From NCBI RefSeq assembly GCF_023101765.2, contig NC_064214.1, forward strand, positions 6,392,001 to 6,456,000: DNA of 64,000 bases. The letters are read 5' to 3'. Made by a program: the position numbers and the translations under genes. This stretch comes from Spodoptera frugiperda (Eukaryota; Arthropoda; Insecta; Lepidoptera; Noctuidae). Below, one piece after another: positions 1 to 11,150 of this stretch (the stretch's first letter is position 1; every line of letters starts with the position of its first letter). Below the pieces are notes generated by a model. The model saw nothing but the letters and a program-made list of their open reading frames with translations, was not told the DNA's origin and searched no databases.

Positions 1-2140
1 TCAATCATTCATTATTTATTTGTATGAATAGTATAATTTTCGAGTACTCAATTATTGGTTAAATGTCGATATGGCAACAGTCAGTTGTCCCAACACTAGA
101 TTTTTCGGGTGTGGACTTTAAACCATTGGTACAGTTTGTAGGCTGTTCCAATGTAAATCGCTTGCGAATATAAAGTTAATCAATTTTATATCAAGACTGT
201 TATAAAATTCATAACTATTCTACTTTTATATACATTATTAATTTAGTTTATGTACTAAGAGTTTTAAAACTATTATAAGATGAAAACAAAGTTTGCTTCG
301 CCCCATCACTAGCACAGCATTACAACGTGCAAGAATCCGCATGTCGGGGATTGTTTCTTCGTATATCCAAGCAGTTTGTAACAACTATTTGAGACTTTCA
401 AATGTTACTTGATTTGTGGTTACATGTAAATAGCATTTCATAAAACTGGAGTCACTATCTATCATCTAAGCAATTTTGGCAAACATACTTAAGCACCCAC
501 GATAAAACAATAGCTACTTACTTAAACATTATTTGTATAGACCATTATTACTTTCATAAAACGTATTTTTTATATTAAAATGTTTACCTTTTAAGTGTAT
601 GAATATGTGAGAGCGCCCCACTATGAGTTATAGGCCATAAATCTAATTTAAATCTTGCTAACAAAGATTTAAGGTCCAATTTCATGCACCAAGACTTCGG
701 AAGCGTGGTTCTTTACAATTCTTTTAGACAAATTGCATTGCGAAGATGTTGTTTGGTAGTTTCCAAAGGGGTTTTGTGCTTCCTGTATTACTTAGTTGCA
801 GCGGAGTTTTGAAAGACATTGCACCGTTTAAGTTTTGATATATATGGACACGAGCGTGACTTAAAGTGACTTTGTTTCCACGTATATTTGTGAAGTGACG
901 AGGGAATACACGGCGATGTTGGCTGGAGACATTCGGGAATAGACTGGTGAAACTGTTTTAAGAGTATAATAGCAGGTAAAACAAAATATTTTATTTTGTT
1001 GCCCCATACTAGGATTTTCTCCTGTGTCGTGGGTGCGTTTACAAACATACAAGTTCAGATACACATGAAACAAACATTTGTGGATAACACAAAGCGTTGC
1101 TCCGTGTGTTTACTTTTGATGATATTTATTTAATTGCTTACTGGGTACAATAGGACCTTTGAAAGTGTAACTATCTATAACTCATGATCAAAATTATGAT
1201 CAAACAAAATACGTAAATAGCCCACACCTACGCAACCAAATGACCTACAAGTCAGAACTAATGAAGATAGACCACAATATTTACACCTTTTGTTTCAATT
1301 CGAATAGAAGCAACTGTAACGACGCCCACGTTAAAATTAAGATTCGATTCCAAATTCTAACACAAAAGTTGTTCCTGAAATTGTGTTATAAAGTCTTGGA
1401 GTACTTAAACCCAATCGGCCCCTAACGTATGAATCGAGAAAGGCGATCGGAACGAAAGCAAAGTCATTAATTCTACGTAGAAGAAATTAAAATCCGATAC
1501 GACACAAAATTTCCTCTTTTTATGCTAGTCTGAAACTATCTTTACATTGTTGTTGTTACAATTAAATGTCTACCTTAGAACTGTGTCAGCAAGGTCGATA
1601 ATCGAGTGTAGGTTCCGTGTACTTATGTTAAATAGAATTGCAAACAAAGGAAAGTTTCCAATTTAATTTGCCGAACACTTCTTATCTTTTTTTAGTATTT
1701 ATCTCCGTTTGATTACATTAAAGTGAAATGTTTTCTCTTTTACTTTGTGGCCGCTAATTCTTTACTTACATCGGTCGTCTGTGCGTTTCCTTTCAATTTG
1801 GTTGGACTATATATGGATGAGGATTATATATTTTAGAAATTGATTGCCAGAATTTAAGTTATACTCAATTTACTTATCATATTATGTACCTCTACTACGC
1901 TACGGATTACATAGTATATCGTTGGATATTCCAACGGATCGCAGGATTTTTCCTGGATCAGGCAGGCATTTTGCATTAAGCTAGTATGGTTTTTCGAAAA
2001 TTCTCATTGTGAAACTATGCCCAGTATATTGCACTAAATCCTCATGTCTTATTATGTGGGCTGCGTAACATAACTGGTCAATTGTTGTTACATTACACAC
2101 CTTTGCTTATATTTTGTTTTTATATCATAATCGTTATAAA
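1..2140. other. Unique AT-rich non-coding DNA
   Basis: No convincing gene, RNA or repeat is visible. Open frames on both strands are short (under about 90 codons), lack family motifs and overlap each other, as expected by chance in AT-rich DNA. The stretch is probably intergenic or intronic. Confidence 0.6.
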
Positions 2141-2353
2141 CGTTGCCGGCTTTTTGGGAGTTAAGAATTTAAGGGTAGTTGTTGGGGAATCGGGGATTAG
2201 GAAGATTGGGAAGGGGGAATTGGGCCTCCGGTAATCTCACTCACACAACGAAACACAACGCAAGCGTTGTTTCACGTCAGTTTTCTGTGAGGCCGTGGTA
2301 TCACTCCGGTCGAGCCGACCCATGTTGGCCGAAGCATGGCTCTGCCACACTTA
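2141..2353 (+). mobile_element. Dispersed lepidopteran repeat, 5'-truncated copy
   Basis: This is the distal two thirds of a family seen in fuller form at 34161-34466 and 61552-61866. It shares the GGAATCGGGGATT box, the imperfect hairpin around AACGCAAGCGTT, and the end motif GGCTCTGCCACACTTA. The proximal part (GGTAAACGAGCAGACGG in the copy at 61.6 kb) is missing, so this copy is truncated. I recognise the family as common in noctuid moths but am not sure of its class; SINE-like or another non-autonomous element is likely. A 69-codon open frame here is only the repeat read through. Confidence 0.75.
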
Positions 2354-2939
2354 ATTATATTTATGTCTATTTCTCTTTTTCGTTATAATAATAACTTTTG
2401 AGAATAATAGTTTATTCTTATCATATATTATTATTATCAGATAAGCTATAAGTTTCAAGTCATGTCGATACTCTTATTTCAGTATATCTTTACAATAGTT
2501 CTGTTATTATCTAAAATTCCCATAAAAGTGGCGAACGCCTCGAACTTTCGGTTTCACAGGTAAAATTAAACAAGTGTATATTCAGTACATTCTCATTTAT
2601 TTTTATTTATATATTGGCATAGTATTGAGTTAAAAGATACAGACATAAAAGTACAGAAAAAGATACATACAGAACAGACAGTAAGACTATAAGTACTAAT
2701 TTACAATTTAAGAATATAAAGATACCATGTACTACATAATAACGAGATTCTTTAAATTTTGACATCACGGTAACATGATAAATCAATTATTACATTACAT
2801 TAAAACGTATGGAAACAAAATTAATTTTATTTTAACCCCAAGTAGGGTACATAATACACTACTTGAGTGCTAGGATACAAAATGAATTAATGCATACAAT
2901 GAATCAGATAACATTAGAAGGAGTCGTGAAAAAAATTGC
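2354..2939. other. AT-rich spacer before satellite 1
   Basis: No gene is visible. From about 2750 short matches to satellite 1 appear, such as a TTTTGACATCACGG box, so this looks like the eroded edge of the array. Confidence 0.45.
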
Positions 2940-5900
2940 TTTGTATTTTTCGCATAAGACTGAAAACAGATTCCCGATCGTCCAGTTACTAACAACAATA
3001 CCAATACAATTTATCGCATTTTTATGCCCTTAGAAGGAGAACAGTTTGACATGGAGTGCAAGGCAGAAGCAGGTTTAATTAATTATTATTTTAAATAACT
3101 AATTGCCCTTAGAAGGTGAAAATTTTTAAATGTAAATGTAAATGCTAAGACAGATGTGGGTTAGATAAGAAGATATTCCGTTATGACGACTACATGAAGT
3201 CCCCAAATCTTGACATAATGGGAAAGAAGATACATGCAGGCTCGAAATTTCGGAATCACGAGAACAATGAAATATCGTGAAGACGTGAGTTTGGAAATAT
3301 TGGTACAACGTGAAACCTCGAAATTACGGTATCACGGGAAAGAGAACAAGAAGATCAGAAATTTTAGCATCCAGGAAAAGAAATAAATGTCGTCACGAAT
3401 ATGTGAAACCTCGGAATTTTGCCATCACGGTAGATGAATGTATTCTGAATTATAAATTTTCCGAATTCGACAATAAGATAACAGACTGAAGCTGAAGAAT
3501 GGACGGTCAGATGGTCCACAAATTATTCATCGCGTTTTTATTTAGAAGGAGAACAATTCGACATGGAGTGCAAGACAAAGGCAGGTTAAAGTAATCATTA
3601 TTTTTAAATAACTAATTGCCCTTAGAAGGCGAAATCTTTGAAATGGAATGCAAATGGTAAGATCTGAATGTGGGTTAGGCAAGAAGGTATTCCTTTATAT
3701 CGACTACCTGAAGTACCCAAATTTTGACATAATGAGAAAGAAATAAAAGTCACGAATTCGTGCAGCCTTGAAATTTCGAAATCACGGGAACAATGAAAAA
3801 TCACAACGACGTCAGTTTCGAAATTGTGGGATGATGGAAAAAATGTCACGACAATGTGAAACCTTGAAATAACGGTGTCACGGGAAAGATAACAAAAAGT
3901 TCAGAAAAGAAATAAATGTCGTCACGAATATGTGAAACCTCGGAATTTTACCATCACGGCAGATAAATGTATTCTGAATTATAAATTTTCCGAATTCGAC
4001 AATAAGATAACAGACTGAAGCTGAAGAATGGACGGTCAGATGGTCCACAATTTATTCATCGCGTTTTTATAGCCTTAGAAGGAGAACAATTCGACATGGA
4101 GTGCAAGACAAAGACAGGTTAAAGTATCATTATTTTAAATAACTAATTGCCCTTAGAAGGCGAAAATTTTTAAATGGAATGTAAATGGTAAGATGTGAAT
4201 GTGGGTTAGATAAGAAGATATTCTTTATATCGACTACCTGAAGTACCCAAATGACATAACGGGAAGAATATAAAATCGCGAATACGTGCAGCCTTGAAAT
4301 TTCGAAATCATGGGAACAAGGAAATATCGCAACGACGTAAGTTTCGAAATTTTAGGAAGACGGAAAAAAATGTCACGACAACGTGAAACCTCGAAATTAC
4401 GGTATCACGGGAAAGATAACAAAAAGTTCAGAAAAGAAATAAATGTCGTCACGAATATGTGAAACCTCGGAATTTTGCCATCACGGCAGATAAATATATT
4501 CTGAATTATAAATTTTCCGAATTCGACAACAAGATAACTGATTGAAGCTGAAGAATGGACGGTCAGATGGTCCACAATTTATTCATCGCGTTTTTATAGC
4601 CTTAGAAGGAGAACAATTCGACATGGAGTGCAAGACAAAGGCAGGTTTAATTAATTATTATTTTAAATAACTAATTGCCCTTAGAAGGTGAGACATTTAA
4701 TATAGAGTGTAAATACTAGATTAGGCAGATGTGGTTTAGATAGGAAGATATTCTGTTACATCGAACCCCCCTGAAATCCCCATGACAAACGGGAAGAATA
4801 TAAAATCGCGAATACGTGCAGTCTTGAAATTTCGAAATCACGGGAACAATGAAATATCGCGACGACGTAAGTTTCGAAATTGTAGCGTGACGGAAAAAAT
4901 GTCACGACAACGTGAAACCTCGAAATTACGGTGTCACGGGAAAGAGAACAAAAAGCCCAGAAATTTTAGCATCAAGGAAAAGAAATAAATGTCGTCACGA
5001 ATATGTGAAACCTCGGAATTTTGCCATCACGGCAGATAAATGTATTCTGAATTATAAATTTTCCGAATTCGACAATAAGATAACAGACTGAAGCTGAAGA
5101 ATGGACGGTCAGATGGTCCACAATTTATTCATCGCGTTTTTATTTAGAAGGAGAACAATTTGATATGGAGTGCAAGACAAAGGCAGGTTTAAGTAATCAT
5201 TATTTTAAATAACTAATTGCCCTTAGAAGGCGAAAATTTTGAAATGGAATGCAAATGGTAAGATGTGAATGTGGGTTAGATAAGAAGATATTCCGTTACA
5301 TCGATTACGTGAAGTCCGCAAATTTTGACATAACGAGAAAGAAATAAAAGTCACGAATACGTGCAGCCTTGAAATTTCGAAATCACGGGAACAAGGAAAT
5401 ATCGCAACGACGTAAGTTTCGAAATTGTAGTATGACGGAAAAAATGTCACGACAACGTGAAATCTCGAAATAACGTTGTCACGGGAAAGAGAACAAAAAG
5501 TTCAGAAATGTTAGCATCAAGGAAAAGAAATAATTATCGTCACGAATATGTGAAGCCTCGGAATTTTGCCAATACGGCAGATAAATGTATTCTGAATTAT
5601 CCGAATACGACTACATAGACGCGTGGTATTTCTGCATTTAAATAACAAGATAACAGATTGAAGCTGAAGAATGGACGGTCAGATGGTCCACAATTTATTC
5701 ATCGCGTTTTTATAGCCTTAGAAGGAGAACAATTTGATATGGAGTGCAAGACAAAGGCAGGTTTAATTAATTATTATTTTAAATAACTAATTGCCCTTAG
5801 AAGGCGAGAAATTTGATATAGAGTGTAAATGTTAGGTAAGGTGGAAGTGGGTTAGATAAGAAGATATTCCGTTACATCGATTACGTGTAGTCCGCAAATT

Positions 5901-7594
5901 TTGACATAACGGGAAAGAAATAAAAGTCACGAATACGTGCAGCCTCGAAATTTTAGAATTAAATAAATTTTAGAATGAATTTCGAAATTGTAGGCATGAC
6001 GGAAAAAAATGTCACGACAACGTGAATATTACGGTGTCACGGGAAAGAACAATAACATAAAAATTAGAATCAAGAAAAAGAAATAAATTTCACGTACAAT
6101 GTGAAGTCTCGGAATTCTGCCATTACGGCAGATAAATGTATTCTGAATTATAAATTTTCCGAATTCGACAATAAGATAACAGACTGAAGCTGAAGAATGG
6201 ACGGTCAGATGGTCCACAATTTATTCATCGCGTTTTTATAGCCTTAGAAGGAGAACAATTTGATATGGAGTGCAAGGCAGAAACAGATTTAAGTAATCAT
6301 TATTTTAAATAACTAATTGCCCTTAGAAGGCGAACATTTATAAATGTAATGCAAATGGTAAGATGTAAATGTGGGTTAGGTAAGAATATTCCGTTACATC
6401 GGTTACGTGAAGTCCGCAAATTTTGACATAACGAGAAAGAAATAAAAGTCACGAATACGTGCAGCCTTGAAATTTCGAAATCACGGGAACAATGGAAAAT
6501 CACAACGACGTCAGTTTCGAAATTGTAGCATGACGGTAATGTCACAACAACGTGAAACCTCGAAATTACGGTGTCACGGGAAAGAGGACAAAAAGCTCAG
6601 AAGCAGAAGCCCAGAAGCATAAAGGAAAAGAAATAAATGTCGTCACGAATATGTGAAACCTCGGAATTTTGCCATCACGGCAGATAAATGTATTCTGAAT
6701 TATAAATTTTCCGAATACGACTACATTGACGCCTGGTATTTTTGCATTCAAATAACATGACAACAGATTGAAGCTGAAGAATGGACAGGATTCACGACGT
6801 GGACCGTCAGACGGTTCACAATTTATTCATCGCTTTTTATGCGTTTAGAAGGAGAACAATTCGACATGGAGTGCAAGACAAAGGCAGGTTTAATTAATCA
6901 TTATTTTAAATAACTAATTACCCTTGGAAGGCGAGAAATTTGATATGGAGTGTAAATGCTAGGTTAGGCAAAAGTGGGTTTAATTAATTCGTCACGATTA
7001 ATCACGATGACGCGAATTTAGAAATTGTGGCATCACGGAAAAATTGTCACAACAACGCGAACCCTAGAAATTATGGTGTCATGAGAAAGAGAACAAAACG
7101 CCCAGAAATTTTTGCATCAAGAAAAAGAAATAAATGTCACGAATATGACAATAAAGACAAAAAAATAATGTCACAAATATGACAATAAAGACAAAGAAAT
7201 TAATGTCATTAATATGACAATAAAGACGAAGAAATTAATATCACGAATATGACAATAAAGACAAAAAAATTATGTCACGAATATGACAATAAAGACAAAT
7301 AAATTAATGTCTCCAATATAACAATAAAGACAAAGAAATTAATGTCACGAATATGACAATAAAGACAAATAAATTAATGTCACCAATATGACAATAAAGA
7401 CAAATAAATTAATGTCACCAATATGACAATAAAGACAAAGAAATAAATGTCACCAATATGTGAAACCTCGGAATTTTGCCGTTACGGCGCATAAATGTAT
7501 TCTGAATTATAAATATTCCGAATACGACTACATTGACGCGTGGTATTTCTGCATTTAACTAACATGATAACAGATTGAAGCTGAAGAATGGACA
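2940..7594 (+). repeat. Satellite 1: tandem array of about 530-bp composite units
   Basis: The box TTAGAAGGAGAAC recurs at 3030, 3542, 4075, 4602, 5144, 5718, 6244 and 6845, giving periods of 512, 533, 527, 542, 574, 526 and 601 bp. Each unit carries, in order: this box; a second related box (TTAGAAGG followed by a GGAATG(C/T)AAATGG stretch); three or four degenerate boxes of about 50 bp with the pattern TCACGA..ACGTG..CCTCGAAATT..CG..TCACGG; and a closing segment containing GAAGCTGAAGAATGGAC. The unit itself therefore grew from smaller repeats. Minus-strand frames of about 75 codons recur once per unit and are by-products of the repetition. The array probably belongs to heterochromatin-like DNA; a function is not evident. 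Confidence 0.93.
7134..7446 (+). repeat. Nested 35-bp minisatellite inside satellite 1
   Basis: Nine head-to-tail units of 34-35 bp start with ATGTCACGAATATGACAAT or close variants and end with AAAGACAAAGAAATTA. The first half of the unit matches the AAATAAATGTC..CACGAATATG box of satellite 1, and immediately after the ninth unit the satellite sequence resumes with TGTGAAACCTCGGAATTTTG. The array is therefore a local expansion within the eighth satellite unit, not an insertion of foreign DNA. Confidence 0.92.
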
Positions 7595-8869
7595 GGAATC
7601 CTGACGATCGGATCTTTGAAGAAGGCAAATTTAGCCAGTTGTTAACCAGATTAAAACTGAAGGAATTTTCGGTACCCACAAATGTTATCATAATCTTTTC
7701 TATTATTTTAACATTAAATATTTTTAATCAATTAATTTTGTATAATTAATTTGTACTGCTTTATGATATGTTAATAAAAACTTAAAATTACTTGGTACAT
7801 TACAAAAATTGTTTCGTGTTTCCACGTACCTTGCTGATTTGGCTGCAGGCTCTTCGTCACTAAGGTTGTCGAATATTACACCACTTCGAGTTTGATCTTC
7901 TGTGGTATTCTCTTCTTTTCTTCTCGTGTTGCAGCTAAATCTGGGTGCTGCATTAATTATTTTTTTTTTGCACACGCCCCATTTGCTTTTTTATTGTGAA
8001 ACTTAATAACGTGATTGCATATGCATCATGCTTAATAGCTTGCTAACTTCATGTATAACGTGATTGCATCTTAGATTTTGGGCTGCTTGTCAAGGGCACC
8101 GCGTACCAGCGTCGGTAAGTACCTCTGTCTGGTTTGGAAGACTAGACTCCTCTATGTATACTCGTATGTATAGTTAGTTGTTAGTCTCATGGGGTCCATT
8201 TTCGTTCAATAATTAGATTTCCACGTGTATAAGTCATTGCCTACTTATAGGCCAGAGGATATCTTTATCGAGCGTTGGTGTTTTACCACGCAGGTTTCTG
8301 GCGTGTTCTTGGAATTGGAATCTTTTTTGATACATGCTGTATCTCCAATGTTGCTCACTTATTGGCCTGGCGGGAGATTAATTATTATCTCCGCCTGTTT
8401 AATATATGACGGGTTATTTAACCGCCGTCCGATATACGTCGGTGATCTTTTACAGCTGCTTCAGCAAACCCTCCTCCTTTTTCATACGGGCTTGGGACCG
8501 TCAATGGCGGAGTTCAAGATGCAATGAAGAAATCACCTACTGCGATGGCTCATGCATATAAAAAGAATGGAGGAAGAACTTGGTTTATATAAATGCAGAT
8601 AGTTGTAAGTTGTATGCACTTTGTTAGCTTTAAGGAGTTACACAAACCTACAATATCTATTACATGATTGTGAGTTATTAAGCCATCAGAGTAGTTAATT
8701 TAAACTTGTGAAATTAAACTAAAAAAAACGTGCAGTAAAACATTCCTTGGTAAGAAACGGCGAAATTGTTAAGAAAAGCTTGGTAACATTTAAAATACAA
8801 TACAAAAAATTAGACATACCTGCAAACATACATGGGACTGCATTCTCGAATCAAATGCATAATCTCGCT
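7595..8869. other. Spacer between satellites 1 and 2
   Basis: This is about 1.3 kb of mostly unique sequence. It holds a possible minus-strand exon (7830-7947). It also holds an unremarkable plus-strand open frame (8225-8527) that begins at a GTG rather than ATG and resembles no family I know. GC rises around 8380-8500 but no structure explains it. Confidence 0.4.
7830..7947 (-). other. Possible small coding exon, minus strand
   Basis: On the minus strand a continuous frame reads through an acidic, polar segment (RRKEENTTEDQTRSG...LSDEEPAAKSAR). It ends at a good splice donor, AAG|GTACGT at 7830/7829. A CAG that could serve as acceptor lies at 7950-7948, but the tract before it is A-rich rather than pyrimidine-rich, which weakens the case. 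The composition resembles a disordered linker of a nuclear protein or a transposon protein. I recognise no family. It may equally be a chance frame. Confidence 0.15.
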
Positions 8870-9383
8870 TATCACAAGCATTGATCTTTTGATTCGACAT
8901 AAACCAATGAATTAAACATTTAACCAATTTTATCATCGGAATAAAACCAAAAAGTACAGAAAAATAAAACAAATTCGATAGCCGCAATTTTTGGATTTGT
9001 ATTAAATTCACGGTTTTATAAACATAAGCATTACCGACACAAACTACAACTACAAATACGATAGCTCTAGGCTTCGCGGAAACATACCAAAGTCATTATG
9101 TCGTAAACCTTTACAAAAAGTGGGAGTTATCTTGTACTATTTTGTATTACTATACCAAACGAAAATAGAATGTTCGATAGCCCCAATCTTTTGGCTTCAC
9201 GGAAACAAATCAAAAGTCACAATAACGCAAGCGTTTGTGTTTTTAGTTCGACACAAATGAATAAATTAAAACATGGTACTTATCTTGTACTATTTTGTAT
9301 TACCATGACAAACGAAAATATTAAGTTCGCCCCAATCTTTTGGCTTCGCGGAAACAAATCAAAAGTTACAATAACGCAAGCGT

Positions 9384-9520
9384 AGCAGCGCGATAATCCT
9401 CGCGTCGTGTGTCGCGAAATGCTGCTCATGAATATGAGCCTCTAGCATGGCTCGAAACTAGTCGAGTTCCTCGTCAAAACGTTACGTGAGTAAACCGATA
9501 CTAAAATAATTAATATAAAG
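9384..9520 (+). repeat. 137-bp replacement segment in satellite 2, copy 1
   Basis: Directly after AACGCAAGCGT the monomer switches to a different 137-bp sequence and then re-enters satellite 2 at TTCGATAG. The segment replaces about 91 bp of normal monomer, giving a monomer of about 199 bp. It is more GC- and CpG-rich than its surroundings and contains a hairpin, GCTCATGAATATGAGC. It differs from the other two copies at about five positions. The ATGAGCCTCT...AAACTAGTCGAG core resembles a repeat I associate with moth satellites, from memory only. Confidence 0.85.
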
Positions 9521-9889
9521 TTCGATAGCCCCAATCTTTTGGCTTCACGCAAACAAATCAAAAGTCACAATAACGCAAGCGTTTGCGTTTTTTAGTTCGA
9601 CACAAATGAACAAATTAAAACATGGTACTTACCATGTACTATTTTGTATTACCACGACAAACGAAAATATTAAGTTCGATAGCCCCAATCTTTTGGCTTC
9701 GCGGAAACATATCAAAAGTCACGATAACGCAATTGTTTGTGTTTTTAGTTCGACACAAATGAATAAATTAAAACATGGTACTTACCCTGTACTATTTTGT
9801 ATTACCACGACAAATGATAACAGAAAGTTCGATAGCCCCAATCTTTTGGCTTCACGGAAACAAATCAAAAGTCACAATAACGCAAGCGT

Positions 9890-10026
9890 AGCAGCGCGAC
9901 AATCACCGCGTCGTGTGTCGCGAAATGCTGCTCATGAATATGAGCCTCTAACATGGCTTGAAACTAGTCGAGTTCCTCGTCAAAACGTTACGTGAGTAAA
10001 CCGATACTAAAATAATTAATATAAAG
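9890..10026 (+). repeat. 137-bp replacement segment in satellite 2, copy 2
   Basis: The breakpoints match those of copy 1: entry after AACGCAAGCGT and exit at TTCGATAG. By eye it is identical to copy 3 over all 137 bp, which implies recent duplication or gene conversion of the block that carries it. Confidence 0.87.
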
Positions 10027-11013
10027 TTCGATAGCCCCAATCTTTTGGCTTCGCGGAAACGTATCAAAAGTCATAATAACGCAAGCGTTTGTGTTTTTAG
10101 TTCGACACAAATGAATAAATTAAAACATGGTACTTACCCTGTACTATTTTGTATTACCACGACAAACGAAAGTATAATGTTCGATAGCCCCAATCTTTTG
10201 GCTTCGCGGGAACATATCAAAAGTCACGATAACGCAATTGTTTGTGTTTTTCGTTCGACACAAATTAATAAATTAAAACATGGTACTTATCTTGTACTAT
10301 TTTGTATTATTTTGTATTACCACGACAAACGAAAGTATAATATTCGATAGCCCCAATCTTTTGGCTTCACGAAAACGAATCAAAAGTCACAATAACGCAA
10401 GCGTTTGTCTTTTTAGTTCGACACAAATGAATAAATTAAAAGATGGTACTTACCCTGTACTATTTGGTATTGCCACAACAAACGAAAATATAAAGTTCGA
10501 TAGTCCCAATCTTTTGGCTTCGCAGAAACATATCAAAAGTCACGATAACGCAAGCGTTTGTGTTTTTAGTTCGACACAAATGAATAAATGAAAAGATGGT
10601 ACTTACCTTGTACTATTTTGTACTATACCAAACGAAAGTATAATGTTCGATAGCCCCAATCTTTTGGCTTCGCGGAAACATATCAAAAGTCACGATAACG
10701 CAAGCGTTTGTGTTTTTAGTTCGACACAAATGAATAAATTAAAACATGGTACTTATCTTGTACTATTTTGTATTACCACGACAAACGAAAGTATAATGTT
10801 CGATAGCCCCAATCTTTTGGCTTCGCGGAAACATATCAAAAGTCACGATAACGCAAGCGTTTGTGTTTTTAGTTCGACACAAATGAATAAATTAAAACAT
10901 GGTACTTACCCTGTACTATTTTGTATTACCACAACAAACGACAATATGAAGTTCGATAGCCCCAATCTTTTGGCTTCACGGAAACAAATCAAAAGTCACA
11001 ATAACGCAAGCGT

Positions 11014-11150
11014 AGCAGCGCGACAATCACCGCGTCGTGTGTCGCGAAATGCTGCTCATGAATATGAGCCTCTAACATGGCTTGAAACTAGTCGAGTTCC
11101 TCGTCAAAACGTTACGTGAGTAAACCGATACTAAAATAATTAATATAAAG
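11014..11150 (+). repeat. 137-bp replacement segment in satellite 2, copy 3
   Basis: It has the same breakpoints and sequence as copy 2, which lies 1124 bp upstream. The neighbouring monomers are similar but not identical, so the segment has spread with, or independently of, a multi-monomer block. Confidence 0.87.

Noticed and set aside
3622..6545. Minus-strand frames of about 75-81 codons recurring at similar positions
   Set aside because: They recur once per satellite 1 unit and differ by frameshifts and stops between units, so they are by-products of the repeat.
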